Of a DNA stretch of 64,000 nt, positions 34,693-42,389 are shown one piece after another. Position 1 is the first letter of the stretch; every line of letters begins with the position of its first letter. The notes under the pieces were generated by a model. The model did not search any database. It was not told the origin of the DNA and saw nothing but the letters and a program-made list of their open reading frames with translations. The DNA is from Mangrovibacter plantisponsor. Its GTDB lineage: Bacteria > Pseudomonadota > Gammaproteobacteria > Enterobacterales > Enterobacteriaceae. The translations under genes and the position numbers were made by a program. The stretch lies in NCBI RefSeq assembly GCF_003182475.1, contig NZ_QGTS01000021.1:1-64000 (forward strand), read 5' to 3'.

Positions 34693-37065
34693 ATGTATAA
34701 ATCGCAATTTTTTCCGCACAGTTTCCGGAAAAGCATGCTGGCGACATCGCTACTCGCAGCGCTGTACCACACCTCTGTTCTGGCAGCAGACACCGGTACA
34801 GCTACAACCAACGCCACAGAGACAAAACAAGATACCGCTGAAAAAATAGTAGTAACCGCTCCCGCGCCGGCGCAAAAAGCGGGCAGCACTCATTCCGTCA
34901 GTGCTCAGGAATTGCAGAATAAAGGCGCAAATGACTTTGGCTCTGTAATGCGCTATGAACCCTTAATCAGCGCAACAGGTGCCAGTGGTGGTTCCGGTAA
35001 TGGTAAAAGCGGTTTCGACCGCGGCGGCTATACTGGCTACAACATTCGGGGTCTGGAGAGTAACCGTGTTGGTATCGATGTGGACGGGATCCCCCAACCT
35101 GATGCCACCGGGCGCAGTTATGTTAGCCGCGCCGGGCTGAATACCTTTGGCATTGGCCGCGACTATATCGACCCTTACATGTACGGCAGTGTCGATATTG
35201 AATCCGGAGCAACAGCAACCGACCAGGCGAATACCTCAATTGGGGGAAATGTCTCCTTCCGGCCAAAATCCGCAGATGATTACCTGCATCCTGGCAAAGA
35301 AACCTATTTCGGTTACCAAAGTGATTATGACTCAGCAGACCGGAGCTGGCACAACGGGATAACCAGCGCCGCAGGGGATGACAACCTGCGTGGTGTGTTT
35401 GTTTACAGCCGCCGCGATGGGCAAGAAACACGCAATAACAGCGGAACACTCAGTGCTTACCCGGCTAACTGGCATTCCGATGCCATGATGGCATCGGGAA
35501 TTTGGCAACCCAACGACCAGCACAAATTTACCGGTACGCTGGATTACTACCATAAAACCAACCATACCCACTACGATGCCTGGAACAGCAGTGGCAGTTC
35601 CGTGATTGGCACCGCAGCCCAGACCAGCGAAACTCGCCGTTGGGGCCTCAGCCTGAAAGATGACTGGACACCAATGAATGACTGGCTGGACAGCATGTCC
35701 ACCAAAGTTTATTACCAGCACACTGAAGCCCATGACAACACTTACATGCCAGACAGTGTCACCGCCACCATGGAGACGGTAAATTCCAACTATGATACCG
35801 ACACATGGGGGATCCAGAACGCGCTGGCAAAAACCATTGGCCGCCACGACCTGAGTGCCGGATTTAATGCCAGCACCACGCAAACCAAACGCCCGTTCAG
35901 CCAGAATCCGTTGCCCAGTGTTTACAGTGAGATAATGCAACCTGAAGCCGACAGCCGTAGCTACACGCTGGGCGCGTTCATGCAGGATCAAATCAACTTC
36001 ACTCCAGACGGGCACCATTTTGCCATTATTCCTGGCGTGCGCGTGGTTCATCAGTCAATCAAGCCAGAAAACCTCTCCAGCCTGACCAGCAACAGCACTG
36101 TGCTGGATGAATCAGAAGTGGCTGCTTTATATGGCAAAAACTCAGACACCCAGTTACTGCCGTCACTGACATTCCAGTACGACATCACTCCGCGCCTGAT
36201 GACTTACCTGCAATATAAACGAGGTGCTGAGTTCCCGAACGCCAGCCAGTTGTACGGTTCATGGAATATGGGTTCCAGCTACGCAGGCAGCCAGCAATAT
36301 GCACTGGTGGGGAATACTGATTTAAAAACTGAAACCAGTAATAACTTCGAACTGGGCCTGAAAGGCGAAGTGACTGAAGGCGTCACTCTGCATACTGCCA
36401 TGTTCTATAACAGCTATAAAAACTTTATCGCTTATACCCGTTACACCCGCTCAGGTAATGCAGCCAAATTCACTAATGTGCCGTCCAACATCTATACCAT
36501 TTACCAGGCTGAGAACCGCGATAAAGCTTATATATGGGGCGGGGAAATTAGCGCAAAAATTAACTATGGCACCTGGTTTGAGCAAGTGGATGGCCTGAGC
36601 ACCACGCTGGCACTGGGTTACACCGAAGGGAAATCCAAATCCAGCTACCTGGGCGACAAATATGTAGACCTGGACAGCGTAGCGCCAATGAAAGCAGTGA
36701 TTGGTGTGGCATGGGACGACCCGGCAAAACGTTACGGTACAGCCCTTACAGCCACTTTTGTGAAAGGCAAACGTGCAACGGCCACCAACCGGGAGTCTTA
36801 CACCAACACCGGCTCAGCGATTACCAGCGCCAGCAGCGAATATATGCGGGTGCCGGGTTATGGCCTGCTGGACTGGACCGCGTGGTGGAAAGTGGCTGAG
36901 CACGTCAAAATCCGTGGCGGGGTCTATAACATCACAGACCGTAAATACTGGGATTACCTGAGCAGCAGAACCATTGAGGAATCAACCGCACAGGATGCTT
37001 ACGACAAAGCATTAGCCGTGATGCCCGGGCGTACCTGGCAATTGGGCGTGAACGTGGATTTCTAA
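34693..37065 (+). CDS. TonB-dependent heme/hemoglobin receptor
   Basis: The 790-residue outer-membrane protein has a signal peptide ending near VLAAD, a TonB box region around EKIVVTAPAP and a plug domain with YNIRGLESNRVGIDVDGIPQPD. A 22-strand barrel ends in Phe (LGVNVDF). The heme-receptor signature region appears as YKRGAEFPNASQLYGSW, comparable to the FRAP/NPNL block of HmuR/HasR-type receptors. It brings heme or hemoglobin heme into the periplasm for HmuT. It heads the receptor-hmuSTUV unit behind a Fur box, with a hairpin between it and hmuS. Confidence 0.93.
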   Translation: MYKSQFFPHSFRKSMLATSLLAALYHTSVLAADTGTATTNATETKQDTAEKIVVTAPAPAQKAGSTHSVSAQELQNKGANDFGSVMRYEPLISATGASGGSGNGKSGFDRGGYTGYNIRGLESNRVGIDVDGIPQPDATGRSYVSRAGLNTFGIGRDYIDPYMYGSVDIESGATATDQANTSIGGNVSFRPKSADDYLHPGKETYFGYQSDYDSADRSWHNGITSAAGDDNLRGVFVYSRRDGQETRNNSGTLSAYPANWHSDAMMASGIWQPNDQHKFTGTLDYYHKTNHTHYDAWNSSGSSVIGTAAQTSETRRWGLSLKDDWTPMNDWLDSMSTKVYYQHTEAHDNTYMPDSVTATMETVNSNYDTDTWGIQNALAKTIGRHDLSAGFNASTTQTKRPFSQNPLPSVYSEIMQPEADSRSYTLGAFMQDQINFTPDGHHFAIIPGVRVVHQSIKPENLSSLTSNSTVLDESEVAALYGKNSDTQLLPSLTFQYDITPRLMTYLQYKRGAEFPNASQLYGSWNMGSSYAGSQQYALVGNTDLKTETSNNFELGLKGEVTEGVTLHTAMFYNSYKNFIAYTRYTRSGNAAKFTNVPSNIYTIYQAENRDKAYIWGGEISAKINYGTWFEQVDGLSTTLALGYTEGKSKSSYLGDKYVDLDSVAPMKAVIGVAWDDPAKRYGTALTATFVKGKRATATNRESYTNTGSAITSASSEYMRVPGYGLLDWTAWWKVAEHVKIRGGVYNITDRKYWDYLSSRTIEESTAQDAYDKALAVMPGRTWQLGVNVDF

Positions 37066-37107
37066 TTCCATCACCATTATTTCAACTTTATTCGCAGGGG
37101 ATCCTGC

Positions 37108-37139
37108 CCCCCCGGTATCGCTGCCGGGGGGTTTACTTT
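37108..37139 (+). terminator. Attenuating hairpin between heme receptor and hmuS
   Basis: CCCCCCGG and CCGGGGGG form a very stable 8-bp GC stem (37108-37131) with an 8-base loop, followed by TTTACTTT. It lies 43 bases after the receptor stop and 27 bases before hmuS. It probably lowers expression of hmuSTUV relative to the receptor. Confidence 0.75.
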
Positions 37140-37157
37140 CACACAGAGAATAAAAAT

Positions 37158-38213
37158 ATGCCTGCATTACTGACACCCGATTTCGCTGCCATCTGGCAGG
37201 AATATCAGGCAATAAAAAGCCATGAGCCGGGCAAATATGCCCGGGATATCGCCAGTACGCTGTCTGTCAGCGAAGCTGAACTCGCCTGTGCCCGTGTGGG
37301 GCACGATGCCGTGCGCCTGTGTGGTGAAATCGCCGATATCATCGCAGCGCTGGAAACCGTTGGTGAAACAAAATGTATTTGCCGCAATACCTGGGCCGTT
37401 CACGAGCAACTGGGCAGTTTTACCAACCAGCGTATCGGTGAGCATGCCGGTTTAGTGCTTAACCCACGCGCTCTGGATTTACGCCTGTTTTTGAACCACT
37501 GGGCCAGTGTTTTCCTCCTGCGTGAACAGGGGCCGCACGGGGTACGCCAGAGTATTCAATTTTTTGATGCACAGGGCGATGCCATTTTAAAAGTCTGGGC
37601 CACGGCACAAACCCGCATGGTGGAATGGAGCGCACTGGTAGCCCGTTTTACAGCACCGGAACCCATGGCGTTGACCATCAGCGCAGCAGAAACCGCACAG
37701 TACGCACAACAAGCCGATGGCGTGGCGGTGGACCAGGAATGGCGTGCGCTCACAGATGTGCATCAGTTCTTTGGCCTGCTGAAAAAACACCGGGTTTCAC
37801 GCCAGCAGGCTTTTCGTCTGGTGGGAAATGATCTCGCCTGCCAGGTCAGCAATACTGCCCTGCCCGCTCTGCTGGAAACCGTTTTACAGCAAGGGAACGA
37901 AATTATGATTTTTGTCGGTAACCGCGGGTGCGTACAAATTTTCACCGGGAAACTCGAAAAGCTGGCACCGATGAAAGGCTGGTTCAACATCTTCAATGAA
38001 CGCTTCACGCTACACCTGGATAATGCCGCAATTGCAGAAAGCTGGGTTACGCGCAAACCCACCGCGGATGGGCATGTCACCAGTCTGGAGCTGTTTGCTG
38101 AAGATGGCACACAAATCGCGCAGTTGTATGGTCAGCGCAGTGAGGGTGAACCAGAACAGGCGCTGTGGCGTGAGCAAGTGGACGCACTGTGCAAGGCAGG
38201 AACTGTGGTATGA
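37158..38213 (+). CDS. hmuS: Heme-degrading/carrier protein HmuS (HemS family)
   Basis: The 351-residue cytosolic protein shows the tandem-repeat HemS/ChuS architecture, with two similar halves (about residues 1-175 and 190-345). Matching segments are GLVLNPRALDLRLFLNHWASVFLL in the first half and EIMIFVGNRGCVQIFTGKLEKL with FNIFNERFTLHLD in the second. ChuS-type proteins degrade or hand on heme under aerobic conditions. It is followed by hmuT with a 4-base ATGA overlap. Confidence 0.93.
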   Translation: MPALLTPDFAAIWQEYQAIKSHEPGKYARDIASTLSVSEAELACARVGHDAVRLCGEIADIIAALETVGETKCICRNTWAVHEQLGSFTNQRIGEHAGLVLNPRALDLRLFLNHWASVFLLREQGPHGVRQSIQFFDAQGDAILKVWATAQTRMVEWSALVARFTAPEPMALTISAAETAQYAQQADGVAVDQEWRALTDVHQFFGLLKKHRVSRQQAFRLVGNDLACQVSNTALPALLETVLQQGNEIMIFVGNRGCVQIFTGKLEKLAPMKGWFNIFNERFTLHLDNAAIAESWVTRKPTADGHVTSLELFAEDGTQIAQLYGQRSEGEPEQALWREQVDALCKAGTVV

Positions 38214-39028
38214 AAAAATATCTGTTGTTATTGATGGTTGTACCTTTTTGGGTGTTATCTGCCACTCCCCGGGTGATTACGCTGGGTGGAGACATTACCG
38301 AAATAGCCTGGGCTCTGGGTGTGCAGGCTGAACTGGTTGGGCGAGATACCACCAGCACCTGGCCTGAGGCGGCGAACAAACTGCCGGATGTCGGTTATGT
38401 CCGGCAGTTGAATACCGAAGGTATTTTGTCACTTCACCCAACGCTGGTGCTGGCAGGAAGCCAGGCACAACCGTCATCGGTCTTGAATACCGTCGCGGAA
38501 AACCATGTCAGGGTCGTCACTGTTCCCGGCGATAACACACTGTCTGCTATCGACCAGAAAATTGCCGTGGTAGCCGCCGCACTGGGGAAAACCGCTCCGG
38601 GCGAAAAATTACGCCAGCATCTGGCTGCTGAAATTGCCGCGCTGCCCACAACTCAGCTAAACAAACGGGTACTGTTTTTACTGAGCCACGGAGGTATGGG
38701 AACCCAGGTCGCAGGGCAGGAAACTGCGGCAGACAGCGCCATTCGTGCCGCTGGCCTGCAAAATTCTATGCAGGGTTTCACCCACTACCGCGGTCTGTCT
38801 CAGGAAGGGATTATTGCCAGCAAACCAGACTTAATTGTTATTTCCGCTGATGGACTGAAAAGCCTGGGGGGTGAAGCCGGTTTGTGGAAACTCCCGGGTC
38901 TGGCGGAAACCCCCGCAGGGCGCAATAAACAAGTGCTGTTCGTCGATGATATGGCACTACTCGGTTTCAGCCTGCGTACCCCGCAGGCACTGCTGGCGTT
39001 GCGCCATAAAGCGGAGCAACTCCCATGA
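38210..39028 (+). CDS. hmuT: Heme ABC transporter periplasmic binding protein
   Basis: The 272-residue precursor has a signal peptide (MKKYLLLLMVVPFWVLSA) and a TroA-like fold opening with PRVITLGGDITEIAWALG. YVRQLNTEGILSLHPTLVLAG and QNSMQGFTHYRGLSQEGI are typical of HmuT/ChuT. It carries heme from the outer-membrane receptor to HmuUV. The ATG at 38210 overlaps the hmuS stop by 4 bases; an upstream in-frame start at 38189 lies inside hmuS. It overlaps hmuU by 4 bases. Confidence 0.95.
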   Translation: MKKYLLLLMVVPFWVLSATPRVITLGGDITEIAWALGVQAELVGRDTTSTWPEAANKLPDVGYVRQLNTEGILSLHPTLVLAGSQAQPSSVLNTVAENHVRVVTVPGDNTLSAIDQKIAVVAAALGKTAPGEKLRQHLAAEIAALPTTQLNKRVLFLLSHGGMGTQVAGQETAADSAIRAAGLQNSMQGFTHYRGLSQEGIIASKPDLIVISADGLKSLGGEAGLWKLPGLAETPAGRNKQVLFVDDMALLGFSLRTPQALLALRHKAEQLP

Positions 39029-40026
39029 ACCAACGGGCTGTGACCTGGGCATTGTGGGGAATGGTATTGCTGCTGGTGGGGCTGACACTGTTTGCCACCA
39101 CGCAGGGTGCAATGTCATTACCCTTAAGGCAGTTATGGCAACCAGGCGCTGGGGCTCTGCGCCAAATATGGCTGACCGTGCGCCTTCCGCGAGTGCTTCT
39201 GGCTTTACTCCTTGGTGCAGCACTGGCCGCCTCTGGCTGCGTGATGCAGGGGTTGTTTCGCAACCCGCTGGCCGACCCGGGGTTGTTGGGAATTAGCAGC
39301 GGTAGCGCGCTCGCTGTTGCCTGCTGGCTGGTTTTACCCCTGCCCGTTCCTGCCTGGATAGCACTATGGATGCCTGTCGTGGCAGCATTTATCGGTAGTC
39401 TGGCCGTTATGCTGGTCATTTTCCTCCTTAGCCAGGCTCAGGATAATGCGATGTCGCGTTTGCTGCTGGTCGGGCTTGCCATTAATGCACTGTGTGGCGC
39501 TGCAGTCGGCCTGTTGTCCTGGGTAAGCAGCGACTCGCAACTACGCCAACTTTCCCAGTGGGGCATGGGCAGTCTCGGGCAGGCACAATGGGCAAGTCTG
39601 ACCGTAGCTGCCGTATTTATTGTGCCGTCGGCCATTGTTATCAGCCTGGCCCGTCGCCAACTGGACTTACTGCAACTGGGAGAAGAAGAAGCCCACTACC
39701 TGGGTGTCAATGTGCCGCAGTTGCAACGAATACTTCTGCTTTCCAGTGCGTTATTAGTGGCGGCCTCTGTGGCTGTCAGCGGCATTATTGGGTTTATTGG
39801 CCTGGTTATACCGCACTTGATACGAATGTGGCTGGGGCCGAACCACCGGGCTCTGGTGCCGGGTTCACTCCTTGCCGGGGCAATGCTGTTGCTGGTTGCC
39901 GATACGGCCGCCCGCACACTGGTGGCTCCGGCGGAAATGCCGGTTGGGCTGATTACCAGCCTGCTGGGAGCCCCCTGGTTTTTATGGCTTATTTTTCGCC
40001 AGAGGAGCATTGGCCGTGAGTGGTAG
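39025..40026 (+). CDS. hmuU: Heme ABC transporter permease
   Basis: The 333-residue FecCD-family permease has about ten membrane helices. Family blocks are VRLPRVLLALLLGAALAASG, MQGLFRNPLADPGLLGISSG, and GIIGFIGLVIPHLIRMWLGPNHR, which contains the coupling helix for the ATPase. It forms a homodimer with HmuV to move heme into the cytosol. Its start overlaps hmuT by 4 bases and its end overlaps hmuV by 11. Confidence 0.95.
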   Translation: MNQRAVTWALWGMVLLLVGLTLFATTQGAMSLPLRQLWQPGAGALRQIWLTVRLPRVLLALLLGAALAASGCVMQGLFRNPLADPGLLGISSGSALAVACWLVLPLPVPAWIALWMPVVAAFIGSLAVMLVIFLLSQAQDNAMSRLLLVGLAINALCGAAVGLLSWVSSDSQLRQLSQWGMGSLGQAQWASLTVAAVFIVPSAIVISLARRQLDLLQLGEEEAHYLGVNVPQLQRILLLSSALLVAASVAVSGIIGFIGLVIPHLIRMWLGPNHRALVPGSLLAGAMLLLVADTAARTLVAPAEMPVGLITSLLGAPWFLWLIFRQRSIGREW

Positions 40027-40795
40027 CTTAATTGCGAAAAACCTGCGCATACAGCGGGAAGCACGCTGGCTGGTGGATGATATTTCACTGGAACTCAGGC
40101 CCGGGGAACGCGTGGCATTAATCGGCCCGAACGGGGCGGGAAAATCGACACTATTGCGCCTGCTGACCGGTTATCTGCCGGCAGAACACGGAGAATTACT
40201 GTTAGCAGGCCAGCCGCTTTCTGGCTGGCCTGCACAAGCGCTTTCCCGCCAGCGGGCAGTTATGTTGCAACATACCCGGGGGCTGGCAAACTGGCCGGTG
40301 GCAGCGGTGGTGGCGATGGGGCGCGCGCCATGGGGGCCACTGCATGAACACAGCATAGTGCAGCAAGTGCTGGCGCTTACCGGTTGCGATACGTTTGCCA
40401 ACCGGCTGTGTGGCACATTATCGGGTGGTGAACAACAGCGTGTGCAACTGGCTCGTTGCCTGGCACAACTGTGGAATAATGGTGCGCCACAAGGCTGGTT
40501 GTTCCTTGATGAACCGACGTCAGCCCTGGATCTACGCCATCAGCAGCACCTGATGCGCCTGCTGAAAACCCTCACTTCGGGGGCGAACTTGCATGTTTTC
40601 ACGGTACTTCACGACCTGAACCTGGCTGCGTTGTGGGCCAGCAGGGTGTTGTTGATGCACCAGGGGAAGCTGGTCGCAGAGGGGAAACCAGAGGCTGTTA
40701 TTCAGGCACCAATAATTAACCGCTGGTATGGCGCGGAGGTCCTGGTGGGTGAACATCCAAAAGAAGGTGCTCCGCAGGTATTTCTGTGTTCTTGA
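40016..40795 (+). CDS. hmuV: Heme ABC transporter ATP-binding protein
   Basis: The 259-residue ATPase has Walker A GPNGAGKST, the signature LSGGEQQRVQLAR, Walker [12 protein letters not shown] and the switch His in LHDLNLAA. The start is taken as GTG at 40016, 8 bases after GAGGAG; a TTG at 40010 is too close to that site. It overlaps hmuU by 11 bases. A hairpin resembling an IS200/IS605 end follows immediately and probably terminates the operon. Confidence 0.94.
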   Translation: MSGSLIAKNLRIQREARWLVDDISLELRPGERVALIGPNGAGKSTLLRLLTGYLPAEHGELLLAGQPLSGWPAQALSRQRAVMLQHTRGLANWPVAAVVAMGRAPWGPLHEHSIVQQVLALTGCDTFANRLCGTLSGGEQQRVQLARCLAQLWNNGAPQGWLFLDEPTSALDLRHQQHLMRLLKTLTSGANLHVFTVLHDLNLAALWASRVLLMHQGKLVAEGKPEAVIQAPIINRWYGAEVLVGEHPKEGAPQVFLCS

Positions 40796-40796
40796 C

Positions 40797-40826
40797 ATCC
40801 TCCCCGCCCTGAAGGACGGGGTTTTA
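40797..40826. repeat. Hairpin resembling an IS200/IS605-family end, acting as terminator
   Basis: CATCCTCCCCGCCCTGAAGG followed by ACGGGGTTTTAC gives a stem CCCCG-C-CC/GG-A-CGGGG with a TGAA loop and one mismatch (40802-40821), then TTTT. This word is the familiar right-end hairpin of IS200/IS605-family elements in enterobacteria. No TnpA or TnpB remains nearby, so it is either a relic end or a domesticated terminator for hmuV. Confidence 0.55.
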
Positions 40827-40890
40827 CGGCGCATCTGATAAGCACTGTGCATTCAGGGTGGCAGTGCAAGTTTATCAGCCACACCACCTG

Positions 40891-41988
40891 TTACTTCAGC
40901 GCAATACGCACCACGCTGTCTTTACCCGGTGTTGAGTTATCCTGGTTAAACGGTTGTTTGAGCGTAACATACAAGGTGTTGCCATCCGGTGATACCAACA
41001 GGCTGTTCGGATTGGTATCGAATGACCAACTGTGCTTCACTGCATAAGTTGTGGCATCCAGTTGCAATACCTTCTTCGTTTCACGTTGGGAAATGTAGAT
41101 TTCATTGCGCTGCGTATTGAATTTAATCCCCAGTGCATCACCCGGAATACGTTTAATTACCCGCCCAGTATGCTCATCAAAAACCAGCGTGGTTTTCCCC
41201 TGCGAATTATCGGTTACCAATAAACGCCCGGTAGCCGGGTCTTCCGCCATATTCAGGAAGAGATATTTGTTGCCATCGCCCGCTGTCCAGCGGTGCTCTA
41301 TTTTGTGGGTTCGCGGGTTAATCACCAGAATCTCACCATCGCCGTTCGCTGCGTACACAACACCCATTGAAGGTGAGTAAAGCAAACCGGTTACCCACTT
41401 CCCGGCATGTTGAATAGTGCCAGCCAGTTTGAAAGTGCGTGTATCCACAATAGAAATAAAGCCCGGGTCCGCCACCCGGCTTACGTACAAATTATGCCCC
41501 TGCAATAACAATTCGCGCGCGCCCGGCAAATCGCCGTCTTTGTCTTTCTTCCCACCTAAATTTAACCGCTGCAACACCTTACCGCTGCGGGCATCAACTT
41601 TAGAAATAGTGCCATCAAGGGAGTTAGAGGTATAGAAAACAGCACCTGCGTTATCAGCCACCATGCCAAAGTTTTTCAGGTCGGTATGTGTTTCTCCTTC
41701 CGTGGCAAGCGTAACCGGGTTCAGGCGATAGATAACGCCGCCATTAACATTTTTAAAGCTCTGAGCACTGGCAACATATAACGCATCAGCCACTGGCGAA
41801 TAAGCCATTTCATATAAGCCATCGCCCACTTCGCGCTGAGTAACAACTTGCAGGTTTACTGGCTTAGCAGCCACTGTGGGCGTGGGAGCCGCAGTTTTTT
41901 CAGGCTGATGCTGGCAGGCAGCAAGGGCAAGGGTGGCGGCAACCAGCGTGGCAATACCGCTTTTGGGCAAACTGCAAAACGATTTCAT
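40891..41988 (-). CDS. YncE-like beta-propeller lipoprotein
   Basis: The 365-residue protein resembles E. coli YncE, a seven-bladed beta-propeller that is iron-regulated and of unknown function. Matching blocks are GDGLYEMAYSPVADALYVA, GGVIYRLNPVTL, GKWVTGLLYSPS and PNSLLVSPDGNTLYVTLKQ (each partial). Unlike E. coli YncE it has a lipobox (ALAACQH), so it should be a lipoprotein with Cys near residue 25. The ATG at 41988 is preferred to 42000 because GGAG precedes it by 6 bases. It is divergent from the FhuE-type receptor, with Fur-like boxes between. Confidence 0.88.
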   Translation of the reverse strand: MKSFCSLPKSGIATLVAATLALAACQHQPEKTAAPTPTVAAKPVNLQVVTQREVGDGLYEMAYSPVADALYVASAQSFKNVNGGVIYRLNPVTLATEGETHTDLKNFGMVADNAGAVFYTSNSLDGTISKVDARSGKVLQRLNLGGKKDKDGDLPGARELLLQGHNLYVSRVADPGFISIVDTRTFKLAGTIQHAGKWVTGLLYSPSMGVVYAANGDGEILVINPRTHKIEHRWTAGDGNKYLFLNMAEDPATGRLLVTDNSQGKTTLVFDEHTGRVIKRIPGDALGIKFNTQRNEIYISQRETKKVLQLDATTYAVKHSWSFDTNPNSLLVSPDGNTLYVTLKQPFNQDNSTPGKDSVVRIALK

Positions 41989-42046
41989 TCCAGGCTCCAT
42001 TAATCAATGCCTGGTACTATTTGGCCCCAGGCAACACAGGAAAAAA

Positions 42047-42065
42047 GAGAATGAGAATCATACGC
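42047..42065 (-). promoter_or_regulatory. Fur-like box before the yncE-like gene
   Basis: GAGAATGAGAATCATACGC matches 14 of 19 positions of the classical Fur box. It lies 59 bases upstream of the yncE-like ATG, on the side of that gene. Confidence 0.6.
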
Positions 42066-42277
42066 GTTAAAAAGCGATTAGCAAATATCCGGAAAAACAG
42101 ACAGGCACTGTGTAGTGACAAATAACCACAGACCATTCTTACCTTACAGCCAGGCAGAAAAAATAAAATTTTCTTTTTTAAATTATATAGTTAACCAATA
42201 ACAACGCCATTCAACCTCCCCGTTATTCCGATACAAAGAATTACATATTTATCATTAATATCTCTACGAATAATAAA

Positions 42278-42296
42278 GAAAATGATTATCATTTAT
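42278..42296 (+). promoter_or_regulatory. Fur box before the fhuE-type gene
   Basis: GAAAATGATTATCATTTAT contains the palindrome AATGATTATCATT and matches 15 of 19 positions of the Fur box when read on the minus strand. It lies about 94 bases before the receptor ATG at 42390. Confidence 0.8.
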
Positions 42297-42389
42297 TTTC
42301 TCATAATGAGCCTGCTATGTGCTCACCTACTCTGATGCAGCAAATCAAAAAGCTGCGCAGTGGCAATTTGCTTTTTGGACGGGGATATT

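Larger units (their letters stand above)
41989..42389. other. AT-rich divergent promoter region between yncE-like and fhuE-type genes
   Basis: About 400 bases without a supportable gene. Bases 42150-42300 are strongly AT-rich. The region contains one Fur-like box near each gene. Confidence 0.65.

Noticed and set aside
35332-36051. 239-codon minus-strand frame
   Set aside because: It is antisense to the heme receptor barrel, with no domain or start signal.
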